Part shown: in pieces, positions 9,786-20,076 of the stretch
How positions within the stretch are numbered: position 1 is the first letter of the stretch
Layout of the letters: each line of letters opens with the position of its first letter
DNA from: Apophysomyces variabilis
Lineage: Eukaryota; Mucoromycota; Mucoromycetes; Mucorales; Mucoraceae
NCBI GenBank assembly: GCA_002749535.1
Contig: MZZL01000050.1
Location: forward strand, 56,814-93,704
Length of the DNA: 36,891 nucleotides
Direction: 5' to 3'
Notes under the pieces: generated by a model
The model's input: only the letters and a program-made list of their open reading frames with translations
Database searches by the model: none
Told to the model about the DNA's origin: nothing
Program-made: the position numbers and the translations under genes

Positions 9786-10086
9786 CACTACGGTAACAGG
9801 ATCCACTAAAAGTAGGGAAAATTCACTAAAAGTAGTGAAAATCACTGAAAATAGTGAATATTCACTAAAAGTAGGGAAAATCTTACTAAAAGTAAGGAAA
9901 ATCACTAAAAGTAGGGAAGGGTTCACTTAAAGTAGTGAAAGTTCACTAAAAGTAGGGAAGCATTCACTTAAAGTAGTGAAAGTTCACTAAAAGTAGGGAA
10001 GCGCTCACTTAAAGTAGTGAAAGTTCACTAAAAGTAGGGAAGCGCTTACTTAAAGTAGGGAAGGTTCACTGAAAGTAGGGATCTTT
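9786..10086 (+). repeat. Left TIR and subterminal repeat array of the CACTA element
   Basis: About 15 tandem-like copies of a 16-20 bp unit alternating between CACTAAAAGTAGGGA and CACTTAAAGTAGTGA. Such arrays are the usual binding sites of CACTA-encoded DNA-binding proteins (family knowledge). Confidence 0.9.
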
Positions 10087-10633
10087 ACTGATGCTTGCAA
10101 AGTCATTTGGAAGACGGCATATTCATATGACAGGCGACAACTCAATTAGTTGAAAGCATCACACTTTTCCTTTTTGATCTGGATTTGACATGCGCAAAAA
10201 CTAAACTTGGCTCATTTCTACTCTTACGGGTACCATATACTCTCAATGTCAGCAGCTAGCTACTGGTAGTAACCCTTTGCAGAAGATAACTGATAAGCTG
10301 ATGACTATAGTTGACTTTGGCATACCGTGTGTACCAGTGCTGCACAAGATTCTCCAAAATGATAATGTGGACAAGCCGTAGTTACTGATGACTAGGACTT
10401 AAAGCAATAACGGGTAGTTTTGTCAGAAGTTTTATGTAACAAAGAGGTTCAAGCAATGACTAATCTATAGATTCTATACAGTGAAGAAAAACAAAGAAGA
10501 GGAACAGAAATATTTTGAGGGTAGAAAAAGGTCAGCAAATGAAAAAGGTAAAAAAAAGGAGAAACAAAAGAAGAGACCCAAAAAGGTGGAAGAGAAAAAC
10601 ATAATTTAGAACAACAGAAGAAAAAAAAAGTGA
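10087..10633. other. CACTA interior without a supported gene
   Basis: Lies between the left subterminal repeats and the 3' end of the transposase gene. Purine-rich on the plus strand from about 10480 to 10630. I see no coding signal. Confidence 0.5.
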
Positions 10634-13600
10634 CTACCCTAAAGAAGAATGGTTTCCAAACTTGACTGCCTGGTGCATCTTGCCATAAGGCCAAATGATG
10701 TGAAAGCGATTGTTGGATTCAAGGCTTGTCACCAGTCCAGCTGTGCTTCTCAATCCGTCAACATCAACCACCTTCAACACCCCCCTGTCAGATGCAGTTT
10801 TTGAAAGCACTGGGAAGTGATTGCTCTGCTGATTTATGTTCTTGTAGAAGTGGACGACTGCAAGAATCCGCCTGTCTCCCTGATGCTGGTGATAAACATA
10901 GAATTGAGTCTCACCAAGGAACATCTCACACACCTCTTGTCCAGCATTGCTAATAAGATGAAATGAAAAGATGTAAGTTGCAATGCAATAACATAAAAGC
11001 AAAGACTTACTTTATCCTCGCAAGCTCATACAGCACCAACGAATTGCATCGGGCAGAACCATGGCAGTTATCGTGCAGCTTGCTGGAATAAATGCAACTG
11101 TCTTTCCATATACGACCGGATGCGAGGAACTGAGGGTGTAATTACAAAATGACGCTGCGTGGGGTTGCGTCAGACATGAATTTACCTTGGTGGATCCAAA
11201 AGGCAGCGAGCAGATTATGGAATGTCTGACCAGCAACACCTACAACTCCTTCGAAGCTTTGGATATCAGTTTCGTCCTGGTATGGTCTCCATATCTGAGG
11301 CTCTGTTGAACCTCGTCTTGCAGCAAGATAGGAGAGCTCATCATATGCTATGGCTTCTTGTAGTTGCGGATGAACCCTCTCAAGGAAACGGAATGCTGCT
11401 ATATGCTTCACAACATTGCTGGCGTTCATACCAGGCGCTGACATGGAATGGATCATTTTTTTATACAAACCGTTGGTGCGTTCCATACACCTTGCAGAGA
11501 TGGAACGAAGTGGACCCAGGTTGCGCATGGTGGAGGCTATGTGGGACAGATAATGTTGAGTAATTGTAAACACTGGAGGCTTCAAAGTTCCCTTGTTGTT
11601 GTTGTACTTGCGGACCAAGAAAGCTTGCCACTTCGAGATATTTCTGAATCAAAAAAGGTAAAGGTCAGTCTATCTCATTATTTTTATTCACATTACTTAC
11701 CTCTCAATGACATCTAAGTCCGAATCAGTGTATGTCCACTGCAGACTCAACTGACAAGCAACAACCAGATCTATTAAAGCTCTCCAAGTTTCTTCTTGTT
11801 CCAAACCCTCCACCACAACCGTTGGCACAGCGTACAATAAAAAATCCAACCAGTCAACAGCCCGATAGTGACTAGCACTTGTTGCAACGTTATTCCAGCG
11901 GCCTTGAAATGAAACAGAAGTTGTTTCACAGGATCTCTCAATAGCCTCCCTGATGGCACGACATGTATTCCGGTTTTTCAGGGCGAATGGATACCGTTCA
12001 ACGATGTTACCATGCTCATCAAGTTGGCTACAACCAAACTTCTCCTTGTTATTCACTATCATGGTCCAAATCAATCGCCCCAGTCTATGCCCTAGGAGAT
12101 GCATTTCATCTATTCTGAAGAAGTATGCGCCTGTGAACGTGCTCAACAACGTGAAAGGAACAGGTGCTTTGATACCTTGTTTCTATTAAACGTAAGTAAT
12201 AATTGAAAAAGCCTATTAGTATATAACATATGATTTATGATAGAATCTATATGATGTACCTTATCACTGTGAGCGAACTGTTCCCGTGGACGTCTTTGAA
12301 ATGGCCACAACAGATCAGGGATGAAATACATGCCGCTGGTTTTTGCGCCTCTGATAAGACATTGGCGACAACCAAAGAAGGATGAGACGCTGGTGTGATT
12401 GCATAAACTGGCAGCTGCGGGGATATCTCCAGTGGCCAGAAGCAAGTGCACCTTTGCAGCAACTTCAGTTCCGTCCGGCTTCTTGACGATCATACCACCA
12501 CGTTCCAACTGTTGCAGTTCTTGAAGCAAAGGTTGCAAGAAGGATCAGATGTTTGTTGGGGCTTTGCGTCCTGGCGTGATGCCCAGTTGAAGCATGTTAC
12601 GATTCTCATAACTGTGAAAGGTAAGGCGATTTGATTAGTTCATCTTTTAATTTAAGTCTGTTTAAGCTCACCGTTCAGATGGATCAAAGTTGAGAACCAC
12701 CATGTGCATCATCGTCAACGAGGTACTGCTACTGTTGAATGGCTGGAAGCCATCGATGTACAAGGACAAGGCAATGTCATAGCACCCCGTCAGTACATGC
12801 TTCTCATTGCAGAGCGATCGGTAAACTTGACCATCAAAAAGATCTGTGTACTTTCCTTCCACTTCTTCACGTTTATGTCGGTAAGACAACAGCTTGCAAG
12901 TATCGTCATCGCCCAGCATGAGCGCGAGCTGGTCTGCAATTGGCAACATGGTCATCGTTTGTGCTGGCTTCTGAATGACCTCGCCATTAGGTTGACGTTT
13001 ACACGAATCCATAAAACGTGCTTTGCCACACTGTGGACACATAGTTCTGTCATCGTCACTCATAAACAGAATGCAACCCTCTGGACAAACGTCATACGTT
13101 TTCGGTTCAACTTGGTAGGCCTCCTTTACCAATTGCTCAGACAAATGGTAGCTGAGGAGAGGCGAATGCAACATGCTGCGATCTACGTCCAACGGTAAGA
13201 ACATTCCAACAGAATTAGAAAAGACACACGTACCTGATTGCACAACTTTTAGGAATTTGTTGAAGATCTTTACAATATCATTGTATGCTTTATGCGAAAC
13301 GTTTGATGAAACTGCTGTCTTGAAAAGCTTTACGCTGAAGCATTCCATATGGGTCCATTGAGGGCTGCGTTTGTACTCAATGACGCGAGGAGGGTTCTCA
13401 ATTGATTGCTCATAGAGTTCTATTGGATCAAAGTAGTGATCGACTATTCCGCATTTTAGTAAGATACTGGTGTTGTCAACTTATACTTACAATTATCGTT
13501 TTCCATTGCTCTCTCGATTTCATCAAGAACCTCAGATGGAAAGTTGATACAGTTGTCTTCAGTTTCTGATTCATCAGAGTCAATGTCTTCAGAGTTTTCA

Positions 13601-13888
13601 TCGACCTGAGTCTCCAATGCTTGCATATGTTCGATCAGCGCAGTGTGATCGTCATCGATATCCTCAACGTATTCATCAACGTCCTAAACGAATAATGGAA
13701 GAACGAGGTTAGTATGTATTCATTGACGGACAAGTATTTTATACCATAGAGGCATTATCAACGGGAACCAGCTTGATCAAATCTTTTTCATGCTGTATGA
13801 AACAAGCTTTACAATGGCGATTGTAAGCATTTCTTGTAGAAAAGGTAATGTTGCAAGTACTGCATGTAGTGCTAGTAGGGGTAGTCAT
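10634..13888 (-). pseudogene. CACTA tnp2-type transposase, multi-exon, one in-frame TGA
   Basis: Catalyses cut-and-paste transposition of its element. Exons as I read them: 13888-13745 (N-terminal zinc-finger-like C-x2-C ... H-C, CSTCNITF), 13683-13491 (acidic), 13443-12672 (CPEGC...CPQCGK zinc motif, then LYIDGFQPF), 12611-12260 (TGDIPAAASLCNH, FGCRQC), 12182-11701 (FRIDEMHLLGH, the DxMH-like tnp2 motif), 11643-11186 (DUF4218-like, RNLGPLRSISARCMER), about 11128-11017 (SSKLHDN) and about 10948-10634 (C-terminal module ending IWPY). Introns are GT–AG, mostly 47-77 nt. A TGA at 12547-12545 interrupts exon 4. The frame at the 11186/11128 junction does not join cleanly, so that splice or a frameshift is unresolved. 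The 12672-13443 exon may also contain a 51-nt intron. Probably inactive, but only lightly damaged. Confidence 0.82.
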
Positions 13889-14594
13889 TGTAGATAGATA
13901 CAGAGTGATCGCAAAAAAAAATAAAGGTAAGATACAAAAAACTGTTCAAAACGAAGTGACTTATATATGTATATTTATCGTAGAAATTTTTTGCACAGGA
14001 TGTTAGATCTATATTGGATAAGATGATCGTTCTCAAAGAAGACATCAGATCTATATTGGATAAGATGATCCCTGTATAGTAGCGTTATGGTATGATGGAT
14101 CACTTGCACCATCTTTGGACATTGACAGATCTACTTGCGGTGTATGACCTTTGCTGCATGTGTAACAACAAGCAATTACTGATTTTGATACTGCCATCAT
14201 CCATCTCTGCCCGTGTCTCTGACAGATCGCTTTTCCCTATTTGGGACTTCATCAATGTAGCACGACCAACGGCATCTATGAACAACTGACAAATGCAGTC
14301 TTTCATCATCGTTTGCCATCTTTTCTTGTCGATAATCATCTCTATCTCGTTAGATTTCCGCCATCAGCCGTCATATCTTGCAATCATTTCAGCATTGTTC
14401 ATTACGTTTAACTACGATCTTATTATAATCTCTTTGAATTGCGTGATTATCAATTACTTCATCATCAATCAGGGTTTGTATTAGCAACAACATTCCATAG
14501 GTGATAGGAAAGCTACATATATATATATAGCTAACAGTTAAGTGATTATACTGCATCTATCTCTCACATCTTTCTTTCTTAACTTTATATCAAC
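13889..14594. promoter_or_regulatory. Divergent promoter region of the CACTA element
   Basis: Separates the transposase start (13888, minus) from the accessory gene start (14595, plus). A 24-bp perfect direct repeat begins AGATCTATATTGG at 14005-14028 and again at 14047-14070 (42-bp period). A TATATATATATA run at about 14517-14530 lies 65-78 bp before the plus-strand ATG. The short open frames here look like chance. Confidence 0.5.
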
Positions 14595-15284
14595 ATGTCC
14601 TCTACTACTTTGAATAACAAACGCCCTAGAGAAGATTCTGAGACCTGTATGGCCAGAATTCTGATGGAAATGATTCGAGCCAAATTACCTGATATGATCG
14701 AAGCTGCCATTGAAGAGGTGTTGCAAAGACGGGAGGAAAGTGGCCTTATCTTGCTGAGCAGTCAGCAATCCTTTGACGAATTCCAGGGATCCTGCGATCA
14801 TCTAAGAGTTGAGCCAATTGTCCGTGGGGATATGCCTCCATCAAGATCAATTCCAAATGACGCCTGGGAAAATAGTGAGCTGAAGGAATGCTATCTTCCT
14901 GATAGTATGCCTGAAGCTACCAAGTTGTGGTTAGAAGGAAGAGACATGAAGCGTGTCAGCAAAAACTCAGTGGTGAAGAGTTTGCGGTTTCTCATATTTA
15001 TGCAGAATCCTCAACAGCCTCCACCTGTCCTTTAAGATCTGTACACGGCTCTGGGGAGAAAAGCCAACGTGGTGGTAGAGCAATTGGAGAAGGCATGTGG
15101 ATTCTCTTCATGACAAAAACCTTGGAGCCAGGTGCCCGCTGACAAACGTGAGCTCGCTTACATGACAATAGAGCAACAGGGGCTTCAGATCGGAGTGCCC
15201 TTGGACGTCTGCGAGGGTCGCTGGGGTGCCAATTTCCTCATCACTCGTAGATGGGAAAACGGCTATAACTGTAGAAACAAGTAA
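14595..15284 (+). pseudogene. CACTA accessory gene of unknown function
   Basis: Starts MSSTTLNNKRPRED. The N-terminal third is acidic and helix-prone (ILMEMIRAKLPDMIEAAIEE). The same frame continues past TAA (15033-15035) and TGA (about 15108-15110) with coding-like sequence: DLYTALGRKANVVVEQLEK, then VPADKRELAYMTIEQQG, then CEGRWGANFLITRRWENG. It ends at TAA 15282-15284, or may splice at GTAAGA (15281). Both internal stops are one C-to-T change from Gln (CAA) and Arg (CGA), so the gene was about 229 codons. The sequence does not look like a transposase. By position it may be the DNA-binding partner seen in plant CACTA elements (tnpA-like), which is inference only. Confidence 0.6.
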
Positions 15285-16374
15285 GACAGTCAGATTGAAT
15301 TGCGCAATTTATTTATTGATGTCATTATTAGGAAAAGTGCGCAGGCAAATGGTGTCGAAGGCAATGTCACTGAATAGACTCTTTGATTCTTTTTGACAGC
15401 ATAGTACTGAATAGTGCGCTCTAAAAGAGACAGAAGAGGAGGGGACAGGGCAGGGCAGGTGGAAGGGAGGGTGGGAACTTAGACGAGAAAAAAAATCGGC
15501 CAATAAAAGCTTTTTTTTCCAATGATTAAAAAAACTGATTTTTCTCACTTTGCCTACTTTTTTGCTCTTTCTTTTGCTTTTATTTCACCTTTTACTCTTT
15601 GTAGCCTTGTTTCGTTATGGTTGAATGGTCGTAAGTGCACATTACCTGTTATATTTTTACTGACATCTGATTACATAAAGTACAACTACTACAATCCAAT
15701 GCCTGTAGAAACTACCGGCATCACATACAATCCATATTTGCATCATGTATACCTTTTCCTAATGTTAAAGGTAGGCCGCTATTTTACTGCACTATTATTG
15801 TTATTTCTTTTCATTGCTTTAACCTTTGTCTCCTTCCTATGTAGCTAACCAAAACAACTTCTGACAATTGCATATCACTTATGTTCAAGCACTCATTCAG
15901 GTAAATCAACTAGTTCCATTACCTACTTTATACTTACTACCCAAGTTTAGCTTTGTTGATCTTTTCTTGTCGTTTATTTTATTGTAAGTGTTTCTTCATT
16001 CATAACAATAGCCTCTTAGTTTTTTCTCTTTTTTTTTTAGTTTTTGGGTCTAGTTATCTTTATCATTCTCATACTGGTAATAACGACGTTTATATTTTGA
16101 ATCTTTTTCTTACTCACTGTATTAGGCCATACTCCTTGTTTACTGAAGACTTATTGTTCTGTTCATGCGCTTATCACATGGCCAAAGCACACGATCGTAG
16201 TTCTTTATCACTCTGGTATATTAAAGCAGGTGCGTGATTATAGGATATAGTATTTGTTACAGCTTCCTTTAACATTCGGTAAGTGCAGTAAAGTAGAAAG
16301 ATACATTAGGTGTATGTTATTGTTTGTGTAAATGCAGGGGTCATTTTATCCAATAAAAACCGTTACTTGTTATC
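15285..16374 (+). other. CACTA interior, pyrimidine-rich, possible further exons
   Basis: No convincing gene. From 15520 to 16240 the plus strand is pyrimidine-rich, with splice-like signals (for example AAAG|GTAGGC at about 15770 and CTATGTAG at about 15843) around short open stretches such as YNPYLHHVYLFLMLK. These could be 3' exons of the accessory gene. The apparent hydrophobic peptide at 15522-15848 may be an artefact of T-rich intron sequence. Confidence 0.3.
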
Positions 16375-16653
16375 ACTACTTTTCACTACTTTCTCTAATG
16401 TGAGTGATCACTACTTTAAGTGAAATTTCCCTACTTTCAGTGATCACTACTTTTCTCTCTTTTTCACTATTTTACAAAAATAGGGATCCCTACTTTAAGT
16501 AAACTTTCCCTACTTTTAGTGATCACTACTTTTAGTGAAATTTCCTTACTTTTAGTGATCACTACTTTTCTCTCTTTTTCACTACTTGACAAAAATAGGG
16601 ATCCCTACTTTTAGGGATTTTCCCTACTTTTAGTGAACCCTGTTACCATAGTG
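16375..16653 (-). repeat. Right TIR and subterminal repeat array of the CACTA element
   Basis: Inverted counterpart of the left array: repeated CCCTACTTTTAGTG and CACTACTTTAAGTGA units in opposite orientation, ending in the TIR at 16653. One larger internal duplication is visible: the block at about 16430-16510 recurs at about 16540-16620. Confidence 0.88.
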
Positions 16654-19425
16654 GGTCTTCTACCAGAACGCAAAGTGGAACATGTCATTGATACTGGAGA
16701 TGCTGCACCAATCAACAGACTACCATTCAAGATGAGTCCAAAGGAACTGGACAAACTTTGCAGACAGCTGAAAGAACTCATCGATCTCTGTTTAATCTGT
16801 CAAAGTACATCCCCTTGGGGTGCACCAGTTTTGTTTGTTCATAAGAAGGATGGCTCTATGCATCTCTGCATCAACTACAGGGCTATCAATCAAGTCACAT
16901 GACGCAATTCTCATTCCCTCCCGCGTATTGACGAATGTCTTGAACAATTGGGTGGCACAAAATATTTCTCCAGTATTGATCTCAAGAGTGGTTATTACCA
17001 GGTCTGCATTCGCCCAGAAGATGTCCCTAAAATAGCTTTTAACACTCAATATGGCTCATACGAGTTTTTGGTCCTGCCTTTTGGCTTAACTAATGCTCCA
17101 CTGACGTTCCAATGGTTGATGAACTCTGTGCTCAGAGATTACCTGGACAAATTCGCTCTAGTCTACTTGGATGATATTCTGATCTACAGCAGAACACCTG
17201 AAGAACATCAAGAACATGTTCGTCTAGTATTGGATAAGTTACGAGAGGCAAAGTTATACGCCAACCTCAAGAAGTGTGAATTCAACAAATCTGAGTTGGA
17301 GTTCGTCAGTTTCCGGGTTTCTGCCAAGGAGATACTTCCAGTGGCAAGCAAGATCAAAGTGATCCAAGACTGGCCTCAACCAATGAATATTCAGGAGGTG
17401 CGACAATTTATCGGCCTCAGGTCTCACTACAGAAGATTCATCTGCGATTTTTCAAGCATCGCAGCCCTGCTAACTGATCTTACAAAGGGCACTGGTGCAA
17501 AGCGATGCTCTATCACATAGACTACAGCTTGTCAGAAAGCATTTGATGAAATCAAGGAACGTATGACCAGTGCAGCAGTACTGCAACTTCCAAACACAGA
17601 CCGTCCATTCATCATTGAGACTGACGCCTCAGATTATGGTGTTGGTGCAGTGCTGTTGCAAGAAGACGAACATGGTATCCGACACTCTATAGCATTTGAA
17701 TCTAAGAAGTTCTCTCCAGCAGAGAAGAATTACCCTGCGCAAGAGAGGGAACTGCTGGCAATCCTGCATGCATTGAAATCATGGAGATGTTTTGTAGAAG
17801 GTAGACCTTACGTTATCTACACAGATCACTATCCCCTGCGTTATTTCTGGACCCAAAAGAAACTGACCCCACAGCTTACTCAGTGGATGGCAGACCTTGA
17901 AATGTTCGATCCTGATATTCACTACAAACCCAGCAAAGAAAATCATGTCCCTGATATACTTTCAAGACGCCAAGACTATGTAGGTGAATTGCAAGAACCA
18001 GACCTAGAACCTCAGTACGTCTATGGTGCGCAGTTGGTCCCTCACTCAGACTGGCCAAAGTTCTACGTACACCCTAAGGAAGAATGGCCTGAAGACCTGA
18101 AAGAAGTTCTATTGAAGAACAAGAAGCATTTCGAGTTCAGGGATGGCAAGGTTTTCTGCAAAATCAAGATCAATAACAAGATCCTGGAGGTCCGCTATGC
18201 ACTCTGTGCTAAGTAAGCAGACCTAGTCAACAGTTATCACAATGGTTTTGGACATCCCGGTCAACTCACAATGTTTGACATGATGCATAAGCGATGGTGG
18301 TGGCCAGACATGCAATCAGATATCAATAACTGGATCGCCAAATGCCCTCAATGTCAACTCGCAGCAAATCCAGATCGCAATACCCATCACGCGCCCATGA
18401 AACCACTGGAGGTTCCTCCTGCCTTCTCTCATTGGCATCTTGACTTCATCAGCGAACTCCCTACAACTTTGAGTAGTAATTAGTAGCTTCTCATAGCAGT
18501 TGATTATGCAACGAATTGGCCAATCACTCACGCTGTCCCAGATACAACTGGTGAGGCAATTACTACTTTTATTTATGAAGAAATCTTGATATGTTTCAGT
18601 TGCCCTGAAGAAATTTTGACAGATCGTAGTGCCAACTTCATGTCCAAAGTGGTCACGATGTACAATGCCAAGGTCTATACAAATCACAAGTTCACCTCTG
18701 CTTTCCACCTGCGAACCAATGGTAAATGCAAATGATTAAATGGGACTTTCAAGAAAATGCTCTGTAAATACATGAATGGCGCTGTTCACTGATGGGACAA
18801 TTATATTGATACTGCTCTTTGGGCATGCCAAATCTGAAAACATTGCACAACTTGATTCAGTCCTTTTTACTTGACCTATGGCTGTGAACCTCGCTTACCT
18901 GGTGATCCTTTGCGTCCCTTTATAGATACCACAATGGAAACCGATCTACAGATTATTGCTGAAGATGGCCTGTCTTACTTGTGTAAATTATATGAAGCAT
19001 GTGACACTGCAGCAGATTGAGTACACAAAGTTAGTTTGCAAGACAAAGAATAATGGGATGCCACCATGACACACCAAGAATTTGACATCAGAGATCATGT
19101 GCTTCTATGCCATGAAAGTTGTTATGGCTTAGAATTCCAATGGATAGGACCTTATATAGTGGTTGATACTAACCCTAACACCAACATTTACAAGATCGAA
19201 TCTGTCGATGGCACTCCGTACAATTCTTGGGTCCATACAAATAGATTGAAACTGGCTCTCGGTGATGAATTCCAATCTGTTTGGTACCATCCAGCAACCT
19301 CTTGCGCTCAAAACTGTCAAGAGATCGAACATGCCCTGTTGGCTCTGCTCACTGGTGTTTCTGAAGTTGATCGAGAACGACCAACATTTTTGGAGAGGAG
19401 TAATGTCGTGCCTGCAAAGTTGTAG
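16654..19425 (+). pseudogene. pol: pol of Ty3-A2, 3' part: reverse transcriptase, RNase H, integrase
   Basis: Reverse transcriptase about 16680-17500: [13 protein letters not shown] and catalytic YLDD (about 17164). RNase H about 17590-17980: ETDASDYG, ERELLAI, YTDHYPL. Integrase about 18220-19270: CPQCQ, WHLDFISELP (first Asp), ILTDRSANF (second Asp). The third catalytic residue appears lost: the expected Glu of the NGKCE motif is Lys (AAA) near 18732 and a TGA follows. Other stops: TGA about 16903, TAG 17518, TAA 18214, two TAG near 18481, TGA about 18790, 18835 and 19018, TAA about 19051. There are no frameshifts. The open frame runs into the start of the 3' LTR. Confidence 0.88.
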
Positions 19426-19432
19426 TGACACA
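19404..19432 (+). repeat. 3' LTR of Ty3-A2, part before the Merlin insertion
   Basis: First 29 bp of the LTR (TGTCGTGCCTGCAAAG...). It ends in AGTGACACA, the Merlin target duplication (19424-19432). Confidence 0.92.
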
Positions 19433-19516
19433 GGTTGAAAGGGAAAATATGCCTACACACTCAAATTTAAAACTCCATTAATCTCAGCATCTATATTAAG
19501 TATATTTGTATAACCT

Positions 19517-19687
19517 AATTACTAATTTAAGATATTTTTTGTAACAACAATACTAAATTAAGATATTTTTGGTAATAACAATACTAAATTAAAATATTTT
19601 TTGTAACAATAATACTAAATTAAAATATTTTTTGTAACAACAATACTAAATTAAGATATTTTTTTTAACAAGAATACTAAATTAAGT
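19517..19687 (+). repeat. 31-bp tandem repeat array inside Merlin
   Basis: About five and a half copies of a 31-bp AT-rich unit containing AATACTAAATTAA and GATATTTTTTGTAA, at 19517, 19549, 19580, 19611, 19642 and 19673. Confidence 0.85.
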
Positions 19688-19764
19688 AGTTATTAAAAAG
19701 TTTCCCATCCATTAAAAATCTACTTAGGCTTAAATTTTACTTGCTGCCCCATACCCCCGAAGGG

Positions 19765-19850
19765 GGGCCCTTGTGGTGGTGTGGTTAGCGCAAACGACAC
19801 TCACTGGGAGGGCACGAGTTCGGATCCCGTTAAGGACACTTTGGAGGCCT
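19765..19850 (+). repeat. tRNA-derived (SINE-like) sequence inside Merlin
   Basis: A-box-like GTGGTTAGCGCAAACG (19781-19796) and B-box-like GAGTTCGGATCCC (19816-19828) at tRNA-like spacing. The T arm ACGAG-TTCGGAT-CCCGT folds with four of five pairs. The anticodon arm does not fold well, so this is a degenerate tRNA-like head, not a functional tRNA. Non-tRNA sequence to about 19950 may be the SINE body. No clear target duplication was found. Confidence 0.5.
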
Positions 19851-20076
19851 GGGGCATATGCCTGTCTAGAAATCCTAAAACCATGTTTGCTTCAGGGGCT
19901 CCGGCTGCATGGTAGACTTAATAGAATATGATGAACTCGCCCATATTTTTTAGTAAAAGCTATTAAGTTTTTTATAAAGTACTTACTTTTATTTTAAACT
20001 AAAATAAAATCACTTTTACTAAAAGTAAATAATGATAAAACAATAAATTTAAAATTAATTATTATTATTTAAATTT

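Larger units (their letters stand above)
9786..16653. mobile_element. CACTA (EnSpm/CMC) DNA transposon, complete
   Basis: 6868 bp with terminal inverted repeats starting CACTA: left CACTACGGTAACAGG, right end (reverse complement) CACTATGGTAACAGG, then CACTAAAAGTAGGG in both. The 3-bp TSD GGT is at 9783-9785 and 16654-16656. Both ends carry arrays of short subterminal repeats, typical of the superfamily. Cargo: a multi-exon tnp2-type transposase on the minus strand (10634-13888) and a divergent accessory gene on the plus strand (14595-15284). It is inserted in the pol gene of Ty3-A2. Confidence 0.93.

Noticed and set aside
9729..9926. Serine/phenylalanine-rich minus-strand open frame
   Set aside because: It is the translation of the CACTA subterminal repeat array.
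12704..13198. 164-codon plus-strand open frame
   Set aside because: Antisense shadow of the CACTA transposase exon 3, which has recognisable motifs.
14100..14339. Short open frames between the two CACTA genes
   Set aside because: They lie in the divergent promoter region on both strands, with no domain, and composition is as expected for non-coding sequence.
15522..15848. Hydrophobic 108-residue open frame that could be a membrane protein
   Set aside because: T-rich low-complexity DNA produces Phe/Leu-rich frames by chance. It overlaps splice-like signals and lies inside the CACTA element.
19765..19850. Functional tRNA gene inside Merlin
   Set aside because: A and B boxes are present, but the anticodon and acceptor arms do not pair.
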